This document shows, piece by piece, positions 36,863 through 45,225 of a stretch of DNA of 64,000 bases. A program made the translations under genes and the position numbers. Origin of the DNA: Paenibacillus_F sp047238265 (lineage in GTDB: Bacteria; Bacillota; Bacilli; Paenibacillales; NBRC-103111); assembly GCF_047238265.1 (NCBI RefSeq), contig NZ_JBDFMM010000001.1, forward strand, positions 5,332,001-5,396,000, given 5' to 3'. The notes below the pieces were generated by a model, which ran no database searches, had not been told where the DNA came from, and was given only the letters and a program-made list of their open reading frames with translations. Every line of letters begins with the position of its first letter. The stretch's first letter is position 1.

Positions 36863-37450
36863 CTAAAGTTTGTTTGCATCGGACGGCGCCTGCAGATCCG
36901 GAACGGTTTCAGACGTCTCCGTATCTCCGGAAACGCCGGCTTGAACTTTTCCGGTGACGGTGTCCGTTCCGCCGGGTTGATTCGGGGCTGTGCCCGCTTC
37001 GGACTCCGAAACCGTCAAAGCCGTAATTTCCTCCGGCGCCAGCGAAGCTTCCATGATATAGTTCAGGCGTTCATACGCCTGCTTATAATACAAATAGCCG
37101 ATCAGGGATTCGAATGCGGTGCTGTGCCGGTATTCCAGCACATCCGCGTTTTTGGCCGTCGAGCCGGATTTGGCGTTGCGGCCGCGTTTAACGATGTTCG
37201 CTTCTTCCTCCGTAAGGAGAGGAAGAAGCGCCTGCAGAGCTTTCGACTGCGCTTTGGCCGATACGTAGCGCGTAGCCGTCCGGTGCAGGTGATTGGGGCG
37301 CTGGCTCGGCATGGAAATGACGTATTGACGGATGAACATCTCGTATACGGCATCCCCCACGTAAGCCAGGACCAGCGGGTTAAGCAGTTCCGGCTTCTGG
37401 GAAGGCGGGTACCGGAACAACTGCGGGGCCAACTTGTCGGGAAGATTCAT
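36863..37450 (-). CDS. mrnC: Mini-ribonuclease III with C-terminal extension
   Basis: Matures 23S rRNA by cutting the double-stranded processing stem; it has the RNase III catalytic fold without the dsRNA-binding domain. The key motif LAYVGDAVYEMFIR (about residues 28-41) carries the catalytic Asp. I choose the ATG at 37450, which overlaps the cysS stop by four bases; a TTG at 37462 is possible. The catalytic domain ends near residue 140, and about 55 extra residues follow, rich in Thr, Ser, Gly, Pro and acidic residues, which looks disordered. Most family members are about 130-145 residues, so the tail is unusual. Confidence 0.9.
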   Translation of the reverse strand: MNLPDKLAPQLFRYPPSQKPELLNPLVLAYVGDAVYEMFIRQYVISMPSQRPNHLHRTATRYVSAKAQSKALQALLPLLTEEEANIVKRGRNAKSGSTAKNADVLEYRHSTAFESLIGYLYYKQAYERLNYIMEASLAPEEITALTVSESEAGTAPNQPGGTDTVTGKVQAGVSGDTETSETVPDLQAPSDANKL

Positions 37451-38844
37451 TTCCGGCGCCAACGGATCCCCTGCGGCGTATCTTCGAGATAGATGCCCTT
37501 CTCGGTAAGCAGATCGCGGATTTCATCGGCGCGCGCCCAGTTTTTCGCCCGTCTCGCCTCATTGCGCTCTTCGATCAGTCCCTCGACTTCCTCGTCCAGC
37601 AGTTCATCCTCTTCTTTTGCCAGGATGCCGAGTACGGAATCGAAGTTGCGGAAGCGTCCCATAATCAGTCTGAGCGTAGCCGCGGATACCCGCTCCTGCT
37701 GCAGTACGCGATTAGCTTCCGTGACGAGATCGAAAACGGCGGTAATCGCGTCCGGAGTGTTGAAATCGTCGTCCATTTTCGAAATAAACTGGGCTTCGAT
37801 TTCTTTCACGCGCGCCTCCACCTGATCGTCCAGCGCATCTTCCTGGGCGATGCCGAGCCGGTGCTTCAGGTTGGTCACACAATTCTGGATACGGTCCAGT
37901 CCGTTGCCCGCCTGTGTCAACCCGTCTTCACTGAAATTAAGCGGATTCCGGTAATGGGAGGACAGCATGAAGAAGCGGAGCGTTTCCGGCTTGATCTTTT
38001 TGGCGATCTCACGGATCAGCACTCCGTTACCGAGGGATTTGGACATTTTTTCGTTATCGATATTGAGAAATTCGTTGTGCAGCCAGTATTTCGCCATCGG
38101 CTTGCCGGTAATCGCTTCCGTCTGGGCAATTTCGCACTCATGGTGCGGGAACGTCAAATCGACGCCGCCTCCGTGAATGTCGATGGACTCTCCCAGGTAT
38201 TTGTGCACCAGAGCGGAGCACTCGATGTGCCACCCCGGACGCCCGTTGCCCCAAGGACTGGACCAGAACACTTCGCCCGGTTTCGCCGCTTTCCAAAGAA
38301 CGAAATCCTGCGGATTTTCCTTCCGCTCATCCACCTCGATGCGGATACCGTATTGAAGCTCATCCAGATTCTGATGCGACAGCTTGCCGTATTCCTTAAA
38401 ACGGGAGGTCCGGTAGTACACATCTCCGCCGTTTTCGTAAGCGAAGCCCTGCTGGACCAGCGAATTAATGAAGGTGATGATGATCTCCATGTTGTCCGTT
38501 ACCCGCGGATGAATCGTGGCCGGCTCGATGCGGAGTGTTTTCATATCTTCCATATAGGCGGCGATAAAACGGTCGGCCAGCTCCTGGACGGTCTCCCCCG
38601 TCTCTTCCGCTTTGCGGATCAGCTTATCGTCCACGTCCGTAAAGTTTACCACGTAGGTCACTTCGTAACCGACATAGGTTAAATAGCGGCGGACGACATC
38701 GAAGAAAATCGCCGGGCGTCCGTTGCCGATATGAATATAGTTATATACGGTCGGGCCGCACACGTACATTTTCACCTTGCCCGGTTCAAGAGGTTTAAAT
38801 TCTTCTTTTTCTCTTGTCATCGTATTAAACATTCTGAGTGTCAT
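37447..38844 (-). CDS. cysS: Cysteine--tRNA ligase
   Basis: Charges tRNACys. The ATG at 38844 (MTLRMFNTMTREKEEF) gives 465 residues, the usual length; an ATG six codons earlier is possible. The class I signature is YNYIHIGNGRP (HIGH variant) and the KMSKS loop is NEKMSKSLGNG. Zinc ligands include the Cys in VCGPTVY, the Cys in HIECSALV and the His-Glu of FPHHECEIAQ. The gene overlaps the cysE end and the mrnC start, and is under the cysteine T-box. Confidence 0.97.
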   Translation of the reverse strand: MTLRMFNTMTREKEEFKPLEPGKVKMYVCGPTVYNYIHIGNGRPAIFFDVVRRYLTYVGYEVTYVVNFTDVDDKLIRKAEETGETVQELADRFIAAYMEDMKTLRIEPATIHPRVTDNMEIIITFINSLVQQGFAYENGGDVYYRTSRFKEYGKLSHQNLDELQYGIRIEVDERKENPQDFVLWKAAKPGEVFWSSPWGNGRPGWHIECSALVHKYLGESIDIHGGGVDLTFPHHECEIAQTEAITGKPMAKYWLHNEFLNIDNEKMSKSLGNGVLIREIAKKIKPETLRFFMLSSHYRNPLNFSEDGLTQAGNGLDRIQNCVTNLKHRLGIAQEDALDDQVEARVKEIEAQFISKMDDDFNTPDAITAVFDLVTEANRVLQQERVSAATLRLIMGRFRNFDSVLGILAKEEDELLDEEVEGLIEERNEARRAKNWARADEIRDLLTEKGIYLEDTPQGIRWRRK

Positions 38845-39496
38845 GCTCCCTAACGCCTCCATTCTTGATCTTCTCTTCTTCTAATTGTTCCCTTAATTCG
38901 TCGATTTGCACCTGTAAAGTGCGGCAAAGATCAAGTACAGGATCGGGCACGTTGCCGTGATCCAGCCGGTTGACCCGGATTCCGTCCCTTTTCACAATCT
39001 TTCCGGGAATGCCTACTACCGTAGAGTTCGCGGGAACTTCCTTAAGCACGACCGCATTAGCCCCGATCATCGCGTTGTCTCCCACTTTGAAGGAACCCAG
39101 TATCTTGGCCCCCGAGGAGATAACCACCTTACTGCCGATCGTCGGATGCCTCTTGCCTTTTTCTTTTCCCGTTCCGCCGAGGGTGACACCCTGATAAAGA
39201 ATAACGTCATTGCCGATTTCACACGTTTCGCCAATCACTACCCCCATCCCGTGATCAATAAACAGCCTTTCGCCGATTGTGGCTCCCGGGTGGATTTCTA
39301 TGCCTGTCATAAAGCGGCTGAACTGCGAGATGATACGTGCCGCCGCAAACAGCTTGCGGATGTAGAGCCAGTGAGCAATCCGGTGCGCCCAAATGGCATG
39401 GAGCCCGGAATAAGTAAACACAACTTCGAACCAGCTTCGGGCGGCAGGATCATTATCGAAGACGGCTTTTATATCAGAACGTATGGTTTTCCACAA
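38825..39496 (-). CDS. cysE: Serine O-acetyltransferase
   Basis: Makes O-acetylserine from serine and acetyl-CoA, the committed step of cysteine synthesis. The 223 residues begin with a helical domain, then left-handed beta-helix hexapeptide repeats (from about residue 65: IHPGATIGERLFIDHGMGVV) with the catalytic Asp-His pair in FIDHG and the second His in RHPTIG. The C-terminus is the hydrophilic tail expected for the short, Gram-positive form. It is first in the T-box-controlled cysE-cysS unit, so supply of cysteine and of Cys-tRNA respond together. Confidence 0.96.
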   Translation of the reverse strand: MWKTIRSDIKAVFDNDPAARSWFEVVFTYSGLHAIWAHRIAHWLYIRKLFAAARIISQFSRFMTGIEIHPGATIGERLFIDHGMGVVIGETCEIGNDVILYQGVTLGGTGKEKGKRHPTIGSKVVISSGAKILGSFKVGDNAMIGANAVVLKEVPANSTVVGIPGKIVKRDGIRVNRLDHGNVPDPVLDLCRTLQVQIDELREQLEEEKIKNGGVREHDTQNV

Positions 39497-39553
39497 GGTT
39501 CATCACCTTCTTATTCGTTTCTGGGATGCTTAGCTCCTACCAACTGCTCCTGG

Positions 39554-39845
39554 CAAAAAAATCAAAAAGCCCCCGCAGCCCTAAGGCTGCAGAGGCGTAT
39601 AATCGCGGTTCCACTCTGCTTGGTGACTGTGAAGTCTCCCAACTCTGCGCTGTTAACGGGTACGATCCGGCTGAACCTACAAATGGACAAGCCATCATTC
39701 GGCGCAGCAGCTCACAGGTGCATTTCCTCATAACGGGATCGGATAACTTTCAGCCTTGCGGGGTTGCCGCTCGGTTATCCTCTCTGGAGATTCCGTCTTA
39801 TGGGTACTCTCCTGTTCGGCGCTGTTCACAAACGTATAAAGTTGG
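39554..39845 (-). promoter_or_regulatory. T-box riboswitch, tRNACys-specific (UGC), for cysE-cysS
   Basis: The minus strand shows a full T-box leader. The 14-base T-box AGAGTGGAACCGCG is at 39604-39617. The terminator (stem 39569-39580 with 39585-39596, then a T-rich run at 39554-39568) follows. Stem I occupies roughly 39700-39825. Its specifier loop reads GAAATGCACC with UGC (Cys codon) at 39720-39722. Uncharged tRNACys should pair with the specifier and stabilise the antiterminator, allowing expression of cysE and cysS. Stem boundaries were judged by eye. Confidence 0.9.
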
Positions 39846-39849
39846 TATC

Positions 39850-39878
39850 AGTATAGCTCAAAAGAGACAGCTTTACAA
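39850..39878 (-). promoter_or_regulatory. SigA promoter of the T-box-cysE-cysS unit
   Basis: Minus-strand TTGTAA (39873-39878), 17-base spacer, TATACT (39850-39855). The -35 hexamer overlaps the gltX stop codon, so the unit has its own promoter immediately after gltX. Confidence 0.7.
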
Positions 39879-41327
39879 TAAGGCGCGGAGCCGTTCCTGC
39901 ACTTTTTCGCGGCCCAGCAGATGGATGGTCATGTTCAGGTCTCTTCCGTGCATCTGTCCCGTTAAAGCTACGCGGATGGACATAAAGAGCTGCTTACCCT
40001 TATAGCCGGTTTCCGCCTGCACGGCTTTGAGCAGCTTCTGCACATTTTCCGGCGCCAGGCTGTCGGCCCCTTCCACCTGCTTCAAGAAGCTTTGCACCAC
40101 GGCCGGCACATGTTCTTCGGCAAGCAGCGCGGACGCTTCATCGTCGAAAGCCAGCTTTTCCCGGAAAAACAGCTCGGCGAGATCAACGATCTCCGCAGCG
40201 TAACGAAGCTGCTCTTGATACAAGCCGACGAGTTCGGCCGCCCAGCGCTGCTGGTCTTCCGACAGCTCCGCAGGTAGAAGTCCCGCTTTCTGAAGGTGCG
40301 GAATAGCCAGAGCGGCGATTCTGTCAAGCGGCGCCTGTTTGATGTAATGATTGTTCATCCAGTTGAGCTTGTCCATATCGAACACGGCCGGGCTTTTGGA
40401 AACACGGTCCAGGTCGAATTGTTCCACAAGCTCTTCCAGTGTGAACATCTCCACCTCGCCTCCGGGAGACCAGCCCAGCAAAGCGATGAAATTCACTACC
40501 GCTTCCGGCAGGTAACCCAATTCGCTGTACTGCTGTACGAATTGAATGATGGATTCGTCGCGCTTGCTCATTTTTTTGCGGTCCGGGTTGAGGATCAGCG
40601 AAAGATGCGCAAAATCCGGTACCGGCAGGCCAAGTGCCTCGTACAGCATGATCTGGCGCGGTGTATTCGTCAGATGCTCTTCGCCCCGGATGACGAGGGA
40701 GATTTTCATCAGATGGTCGTCCAGTACAACAGCAAAGTTGTAGGTCGGAATTCCGTCGGGACGGACGATGATAAAGTCGCCGATTCCGTTCGTTTCGAAT
40801 TCGACCTCTTCGCGCACTTTATCTTTAAAAGCGATTATCTTATCCTTCGGTACGTGGAACCGGATAGAAGGCTTGCGTCCTTCCGATTCGAACTCCGCCT
40901 TCTGCTCGGCGGTCAGGTGGCGGCATCTTCCCGAATACTGCGGAGTTTCTCCGCGCGCTTCCTGCTCTTCCCGTTCGCGCTCGAGCTCCTGCTCGGTGCA
41001 GTAGCAGTGATACGCGTTCCCCTCGTTCAGCAGCTGATCGATAAACGGCTGGTACAGGCCCAGACGTTCCATCTGACGGTAAGGAGCATACGGCCCGCCG
41101 ATATCGACCGATTCATCCCAATTCAGTCCCAGCCAGCTTAAGCCGTCCAGCTGATTTTGTACGCCGGACTCGACATGGCGGGTCTGGTCTGTATCTTCGA
41201 AGCGGACCACGAATTGGCCGCCGTTTTTACGGGCAAGCAAATAATCGAATAAAGCGGTACGGGCTCCACCGATATGAAGATGTCCGGTCGGACTCGGTGC
41301 GTAACGTACGCGGAGTGGGGTACTCAT
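39873..41327 (-). CDS. gltX: Glutamate--tRNA ligase
   Basis: Charges tRNAGlu and, in Firmicutes lacking GlnRS, tRNAGln for transamidation. The 484 residues carry the class I signature RYAPSPTGHLHIGGARTAL (residues 7-25), KMSKR in RKKMSKRDESI near residue 255, and the zinc-site-like YCTEQELEREREEQ region. It lies between ispF and the cysE T-box, the order seen in Bacillus. Confidence 0.97.
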   Translation of the reverse strand: MSTPLRVRYAPSPTGHLHIGGARTALFDYLLARKNGGQFVVRFEDTDQTRHVESGVQNQLDGLSWLGLNWDESVDIGGPYAPYRQMERLGLYQPFIDQLLNEGNAYHCYCTEQELEREREEQEARGETPQYSGRCRHLTAEQKAEFESEGRKPSIRFHVPKDKIIAFKDKVREEVEFETNGIGDFIIVRPDGIPTYNFAVVLDDHLMKISLVIRGEEHLTNTPRQIMLYEALGLPVPDFAHLSLILNPDRKKMSKRDESIIQFVQQYSELGYLPEAVVNFIALLGWSPGGEVEMFTLEELVEQFDLDRVSKSPAVFDMDKLNWMNNHYIKQAPLDRIAALAIPHLQKAGLLPAELSEDQQRWAAELVGLYQEQLRYAAEIVDLAELFFREKLAFDDEASALLAEEHVPAVVQSFLKQVEGADSLAPENVQKLLKAVQAETGYKGKQLFMSIRVALTGQMHGRDLNMTIHLLGREKVQERLRALL

Positions 41328-41378
41328 GGTATTAGCCTCTCTTCCGTTTTCCCTTGCGGGATCCTTTGAAATAATAAT

Positions 41379-41864
41379 TTATGATAGCACACCTTTTATC
41401 AAACAAACAACCGACTGCGCCGCTATTCCTTCGCCTCTTCCGGTAAAGCCGAGCTGCTCCGTAGTGGTCGCTTTTACATTCACCTGCTCCAGTTCCGCAT
41501 CCAGCGCCCGGGCAATAATTTCCGCCATTTGTGGAATATACGGAGCCATTTTGGGCTTCTGTGCGATGATGGTGGAGTCCACGTTGCCGAGCCGGTAACC
41601 GCGTTCTCTGGCCAGGGACCAGACCCGCTTCAGCAGCACCAGGCTGTCCGCATCCTTGAATTCGGCAGCCGTATCCGGGAAATGCTTGCCGATATCGCCC
41701 AAACCCAGCGCGCCCAGGATCGCGTCCGTAATCGCGTGAAGCAGCACATCCGCATCCGAATGTCCCAGCAGTCCCTTCTCATACGGAATCGTAACGCCTC
41801 CGATAATACATGGGCGGCCCTCCGCCAACTGATGCACATCAAATCCTTGTCCTACTCGAATCAT
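41379..41864 (-). CDS. ispF: 2-C-methyl-D-erythritol 2,4-cyclodiphosphate synthase
   Basis: Fifth step of the MEP isoprenoid pathway. The 161 residues start MIRVGQGFDVHQLAEGRPCIIGG, whose D9 and H11 bind metal, and continue with GHSDADVLLHAITDAILGALGLGDIG. It lies four bases downstream of ispD, a pair that is often coupled or fused. Confidence 0.97.
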   Translation of the reverse strand: MIRVGQGFDVHQLAEGRPCIIGGVTIPYEKGLLGHSDADVLLHAITDAILGALGLGDIGKHFPDTAAEFKDADSLVLLKRVWSLARERGYRLGNVDSTIIAQKPKMAPYIPQMAEIIARALDAELEQVNVKATTTEQLGFTGRGEGIAAQSVVCLIKGVLS

Positions 41865-41868
41865 CCGT

Positions 41869-42564
41869 CTATTCTCCTCTCCTGTTGCCTAACAACCATT
41901 CCGCCCATGGCAGATCTTCGGGGGTGGTGATTTTAATATTCGCATAGTCCCCTTCGACGACATGCACCGTATGCCCCGCCCGTTCAACGAGCATGGCATC
42001 GTCCGTGCCGAGAAATCCGTCTCGGGCCGCCTCCTCATGCGCTTCCTTTAAAAGAGAAAACCGAAAAGCCTGCGGCGTTTGGATCGCCCACAAGCTTTTA
42101 CGGTCGGGTGTGGACATGATCTGGCCATCCTCACTCACGACCTTGATCGTGTCTTTAACGGGAACGGCGAGCACCGCCGCACCGGTATCTATGGCTTTGT
42201 CCAGACAGGCGCATACCTGCTCTTCGGTAACGAGCGGACGGACACCGTCATGGATGAGCACCCAGCGCGTTTCCGCACCGAGCGCCTCAAGCCCGGACCG
42301 GACGGAGTCCTGCCGCTCCGCACCGCCTGCAATGACCCGGCTGACTTTATGCAGCCCGTAGCGGGCGGCATACGATTCGCAGCGCGGGACGTCCGCTTCC
42401 CCGGTCACCAGCACGACGGAATCGATGCGGGCGATCTTTTCGAACAACTCCAGCGTATGTACCAAAATCGGCTTGCCCGCCAGTTCCAGATATTGTTTGC
42501 TTTCCGCCGTCCGCATTCGTGAACCTCTGCCTGCCGCAACGACGATGACGCCGACTTTATTCAC
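41869..42564 (-). CDS. ispD: 2-C-methyl-D-erythritol 4-phosphate cytidylyltransferase
   Basis: Third step of the MEP pathway, attaching CMP to MEP. I place the start at GTG 42564 (VNKVGVIVVAAGRGSRM), since GGAGG lies seven bases upstream; two upstream in-frame starts are too close to or before that site. The 231 residues contain the nucleotide loop AAGRGSRM, HDGVRPLV and FLGTDDAMLVER. Paired with ispF. Confidence 0.95.
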   Translation of the reverse strand: MNKVGVIVVAAGRGSRMRTAESKQYLELAGKPILVHTLELFEKIARIDSVVLVTGEADVPRCESYAARYGLHKVSRVIAGGAERQDSVRSGLEALGAETRWVLIHDGVRPLVTEEQVCACLDKAIDTGAAVLAVPVKDTIKVVSEDGQIMSTPDRKSLWAIQTPQAFRFSLLKEAHEEAARDGFLGTDDAMLVERAGHTVHVVEGDYANIKITTPEDLPWAEWLLGNRRGE

Positions 42565-42670
42565 CTGCATACCTCCGGTTACCACCGGGTTTTGCTGCTG
42601 CAGCTTTAATTCCTCTGCTGTAACGTGACAAGCTGCAGCCCCAGCGAAATACTCTCCCTATGATAACCCT

Positions 42671-43714
42671 TTATTGCGCTTTTTCCAAGAGCTTGGGCTT
42701 CGCGAAGATCATTCGCCCCGCCGACGTTTGAAGGACACTGGTTACCATTACTTCAAGCAGGGAGCCGATAAAGTCTCGTCCGCCTTCCACGACAATCATG
42801 GTTCCGTCATCCAGATACGCTACTCCTTGCCCATGCTCTTTGCCGTCCTTGATGACCTGGACCAGAATCTCTTCGCCGGGAAGGACCACCGGTTTTACGG
42901 CATTCGCCAGGTCGTTGATGTTCAGAACGGATACACCCTGGAGCTCACAAACCTTGTTCAAGTTATAATCGTTGGTGATTACTTTGCCTTGGAGCACCTT
43001 CGCGAGCCGGATAAGTTTGCTGTCCACCTCGGAAATTTCTTCGAAGTCGCCTTCATAGATAAGAACTTTCACGTCAAGTTCCTTCTGAATCTTATTTAAA
43101 ATATCCAATCCGCGCCTGCCGCGGTTACGCTTGAGCAAATCGGAGGAATCGGCGATATGCTGAAGCTCCTCAAGGACAAATTCCGGAATAACCAGCGTCC
43201 CTTCAATAAATCCGGTTTTGCAGATATCCGCAATCCGTCCGTCTATAATCACGCTCGTATCAAGAATCTTGTGTTCCTCCGGCATTTTTCCTTTGCCGCT
43301 TCCGCCGTCTTTCCGACTCAGAAGCTCGGAGATTTCCTCGCTCTTGCTATAGCCGATCCGGCCGCCCATGACGGCCAGAAGAACGGTAGCCGTACCGGCC
43401 AACAGCACATGAACCCGTTCAAGCACCGGGAATACGAGCACTGCCGCAAGCAGTCCCGCGATCATACCGAATGCCGCCGGAAGAAGATCGGAAGCGGGCA
43501 TTTGCGACAAGCTGTTTTCTCCACGCTGCATCAGTCTTAAAATAAGGCCCATGCCTATCCATGACACGATAAACATCCCGACAAAACCCGCTCCGGCCGC
43601 CGTGTAATCCGCAACCGCTCCACCGTTGATTCCCGATAATTGAATAATGGCATCACTCCACCCGTAACCGAGTGCACCACCTAAGACGGCAATAATCCAT
43701 TGAATCCATTTCAT
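42671..43714 (-). CDS. yacL: Membrane PIN/TRAM-domain protein (YacL family)
   Basis: A 347-residue protein. The N-terminal 115 residues contain four hydrophobic segments. A PIN nuclease-like domain follows (about 150-270, beginning KILDTSVIIDGRIADICKTG with the acidic DTS site), then a C-terminal TRAM domain (about 285-347, LPGEEILVQVIKDGKEHGQG). The family is conserved in Bacillales next to ispD; its substrate is unknown, and an RNA role is inferred from PIN plus TRAM. The B. subtilis neighbour carD-like gene is absent here between disA and yacL. Confidence 0.92.
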   Translation of the reverse strand: MKWIQWIIAVLGGALGYGWSDAIIQLSGINGGAVADYTAAGAGFVGMFIVSWIGMGLILRLMQRGENSLSQMPASDLLPAAFGMIAGLLAAVLVFPVLERVHVLLAGTATVLLAVMGGRIGYSKSEEISELLSRKDGGSGKGKMPEEHKILDTSVIIDGRIADICKTGFIEGTLVIPEFVLEELQHIADSSDLLKRNRGRRGLDILNKIQKELDVKVLIYEGDFEEISEVDSKLIRLAKVLQGKVITNDYNLNKVCELQGVSVLNINDLANAVKPVVLPGEEILVQVIKDGKEHGQGVAYLDDGTMIVVEGGRDFIGSLLEVMVTSVLQTSAGRMIFAKPKLLEKAQ

Positions 43715-43814
43715 CTTACGGATTCACCTCCATCATCCAAAGTAAGAGGATTCCTTTCCCCTGTTACAAGTATGTTCCAAATGTTGGATGGTTAAACACG
43801 CGGAAGGTGTCAGA

Positions 43815-43843
43815 TTGCCTCTCTATCCTAATTTCTATATAAT
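43815..43843 (+). promoter_or_regulatory. SigA promoter of the small plus-strand gene
   Basis: Plus-strand TTGCCT (43815-43820), 17-base spacer and a perfect TATAAT (43838-43843), 35 bases upstream of the ATG at 43878. Confidence 0.7.
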
Positions 43844-43877
43844 GAGATGGAGACGAAACTAAAATGAGGTGCATGAG

Positions 43878-44274
43878 ATGAGTGCCCTGTCCCTGAAAGA
43901 TTTCCAGGAACAAGTTGGTGAACTGCTGCTTCGCCATCGCAGCCTGCTTGATGTATTGTCCAAATTTCAACAATCCAATGCCGGTGTGAACCGCTCTGTC
44001 ATCAAATCGATTACCGAATGCGGCTGTATTGAAGTCAATGCCAAGAAACAGGAGTACTCTTCCGAAATGACATTGGATCAAGCTAAAATCGAGACTGCAA
44101 ACCCATTTGGAAGGCGAGCTGTGCGAACACTGCATGGAAGCTATTTCCACCGAAATCGGGAAGCACCTTTTTTATCTTTCCGCTCTGAGCAACCTTCTTG
44201 ATGTAAACTTGGAAAAAGTACTCGAAGACGAATCGAAAAAATGCTCGACACTCGGATTTTTCAATATGTCTTAG
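43878..44274 (+). CDS. Unnamed small helical protein, frame broken by a one-base insertion in this sequence
   Basis: The only recognised plus-strand protein gene. GAGGTG lies six bases before the ATG. The first frame gives MSALSLKDFQEQVGELLLRH, then continues to CGCIEVNAKKQEY and QAKIE. The second frame resumes at LQTHLEGELCEHCMEAIS and ends KKCSTLGFFNMS. Removing the A at 44094 joins them into 131 residues. The C-terminal part resembles MazG-like all-alpha proteins (LSALSNLLDVNLEKVLEDE) and there are CGC, CEHC and KKC cysteines that might bind metal. I recall similar proteins beside pssA in Paenibacillus but know no function. It converges on pssA, with a shared terminator region between them. 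Confidence 0.75.
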
Positions 44275-44281
44275 ATAGAAG

Positions 44282-44334
44282 AAAAAAAGCATGTATTCTC
44301 CTCCGCAGCCCGGATGAAAATAGATGCTTTTTTT
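44282..44334 (+). terminator. Terminator of the small plus-strand gene
   Basis: AAAAAAAGCAT (44282-44292) pairs with ATGCTTTTTTT (44324-44334) around a 31-base loop, starting eight bases after the stop. The symmetrical A/T runs could act on both strands. Confidence 0.6.
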
Positions 44335-44357
44335 GTACACCGTCATATATATTCGCG

Positions 44358-44385
44358 AAAAAAAACAGGAAGCTTAAGCTCCCTG
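44358..44385 (-). terminator. Terminator of pssA
   Basis: The 10-bp repeat 44366-44375 with 44376-44385 forms a tight hairpin followed by eight T on the minus strand. T residues also follow on the plus strand, so it may serve both converging genes. Confidence 0.85.
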
Positions 44386-44392
44386 CTCTTTT

Positions 44393-45139
44393 TTATAGAT
44401 GAGTTTTGGAATTCGCCAGATCTTCGGTCGTTTCCATGCTTTTGTGCTTTCTGCGGCGAAGAACGAAGAGGCGATCAACGTTTTTTTTTAAGCCATAAAG
44501 CGCGTAGATCACAAGCGGTATGAAAATCATTTTGGAAATGAACGATGGTTTGCTGATTCCGATAATAACCGCAATGATCACGATAATCGGTGTAATCCAG
44601 ATAGCGGCTTTGGGAATGCCCGCTTTCTTAAAGTTCGGATATTTAACGTTGCTCACCATCAGATAGGAAAGCAGTACTGTGCTGACCAGCAGAACATAGA
44701 CGTTCAGCTCGGTGTGGAACAATGCCAGCGTTGCAAGTATGCCGCCTGCCGCCGGAATAGGTAAGCCGATAAAGTAACCCGGTGTACCCGCCACCACATT
44801 AAAACGTGCCAAACGAAGAGCTCCGCAAATCGGGAATATGGCCGTTACGACCCAGGCTGCCGCGGCAGGGCGGATATCGCCGAATGCGACAACGTACATA
44901 ATAAACGCCGGTGCTACACCGAACGAAATGACATCCGACAACGAATCCAGTTCCTTACCAAACTCACTCTGTGCGTTGAGCGCACGAGCAACTCGTCCAT
45001 CCAGACCGTCGAGAAGCATAGCCACGATAACAAGCACGGCAGCCGTATCCGGTCTTTCGTTAAACACGAGAATGATGGCAAGAACGCCTAAAAACAGATT
45101 CCCAACAGTAAACAAGCTAGGAAGCGATTTGGTTATCAT
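44393..45139 (-). CDS. pssA: CDP-diacylglycerol--serine O-phosphatidyltransferase
   Basis: Integral membrane enzyme that makes phosphatidylserine, the precursor of phosphatidylethanolamine. The CDP-alcohol phosphatidyltransferase motif DGxxAR(x8)GxxxDxxxD is complete from D47 to D69 (DGRVAR then FGKELDSLSD). Of 248 residues, the first 215 hold about seven to eight hydrophobic segments; the C-terminus is basic and cytosolic. It stands downstream of disA with an 86-base gap. Confidence 0.94.
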   Translation of the reverse strand: MITKSLPSLFTVGNLFLGVLAIILVFNERPDTAAVLVIVAMLLDGLDGRVARALNAQSEFGKELDSLSDVISFGVAPAFIMYVVAFGDIRPAAAAWVVTAIFPICGALRLARFNVVAGTPGYFIGLPIPAAGGILATLALFHTELNVYVLLVSTVLLSYLMVSNVKYPNFKKAGIPKAAIWITPIIVIIAVIIGISKPSFISKMIFIPLVIYALYGLKKNVDRLFVLRRRKHKSMETTEDLANSKTHL

Positions 45140-45225
45140 ATTAGTTTAGTCCACCTCTAAGTATACTGTACCCCATTAAAACAACGTGATCCAACCCATA
45201 TTTATACTTTATGATTGTATGCAAT

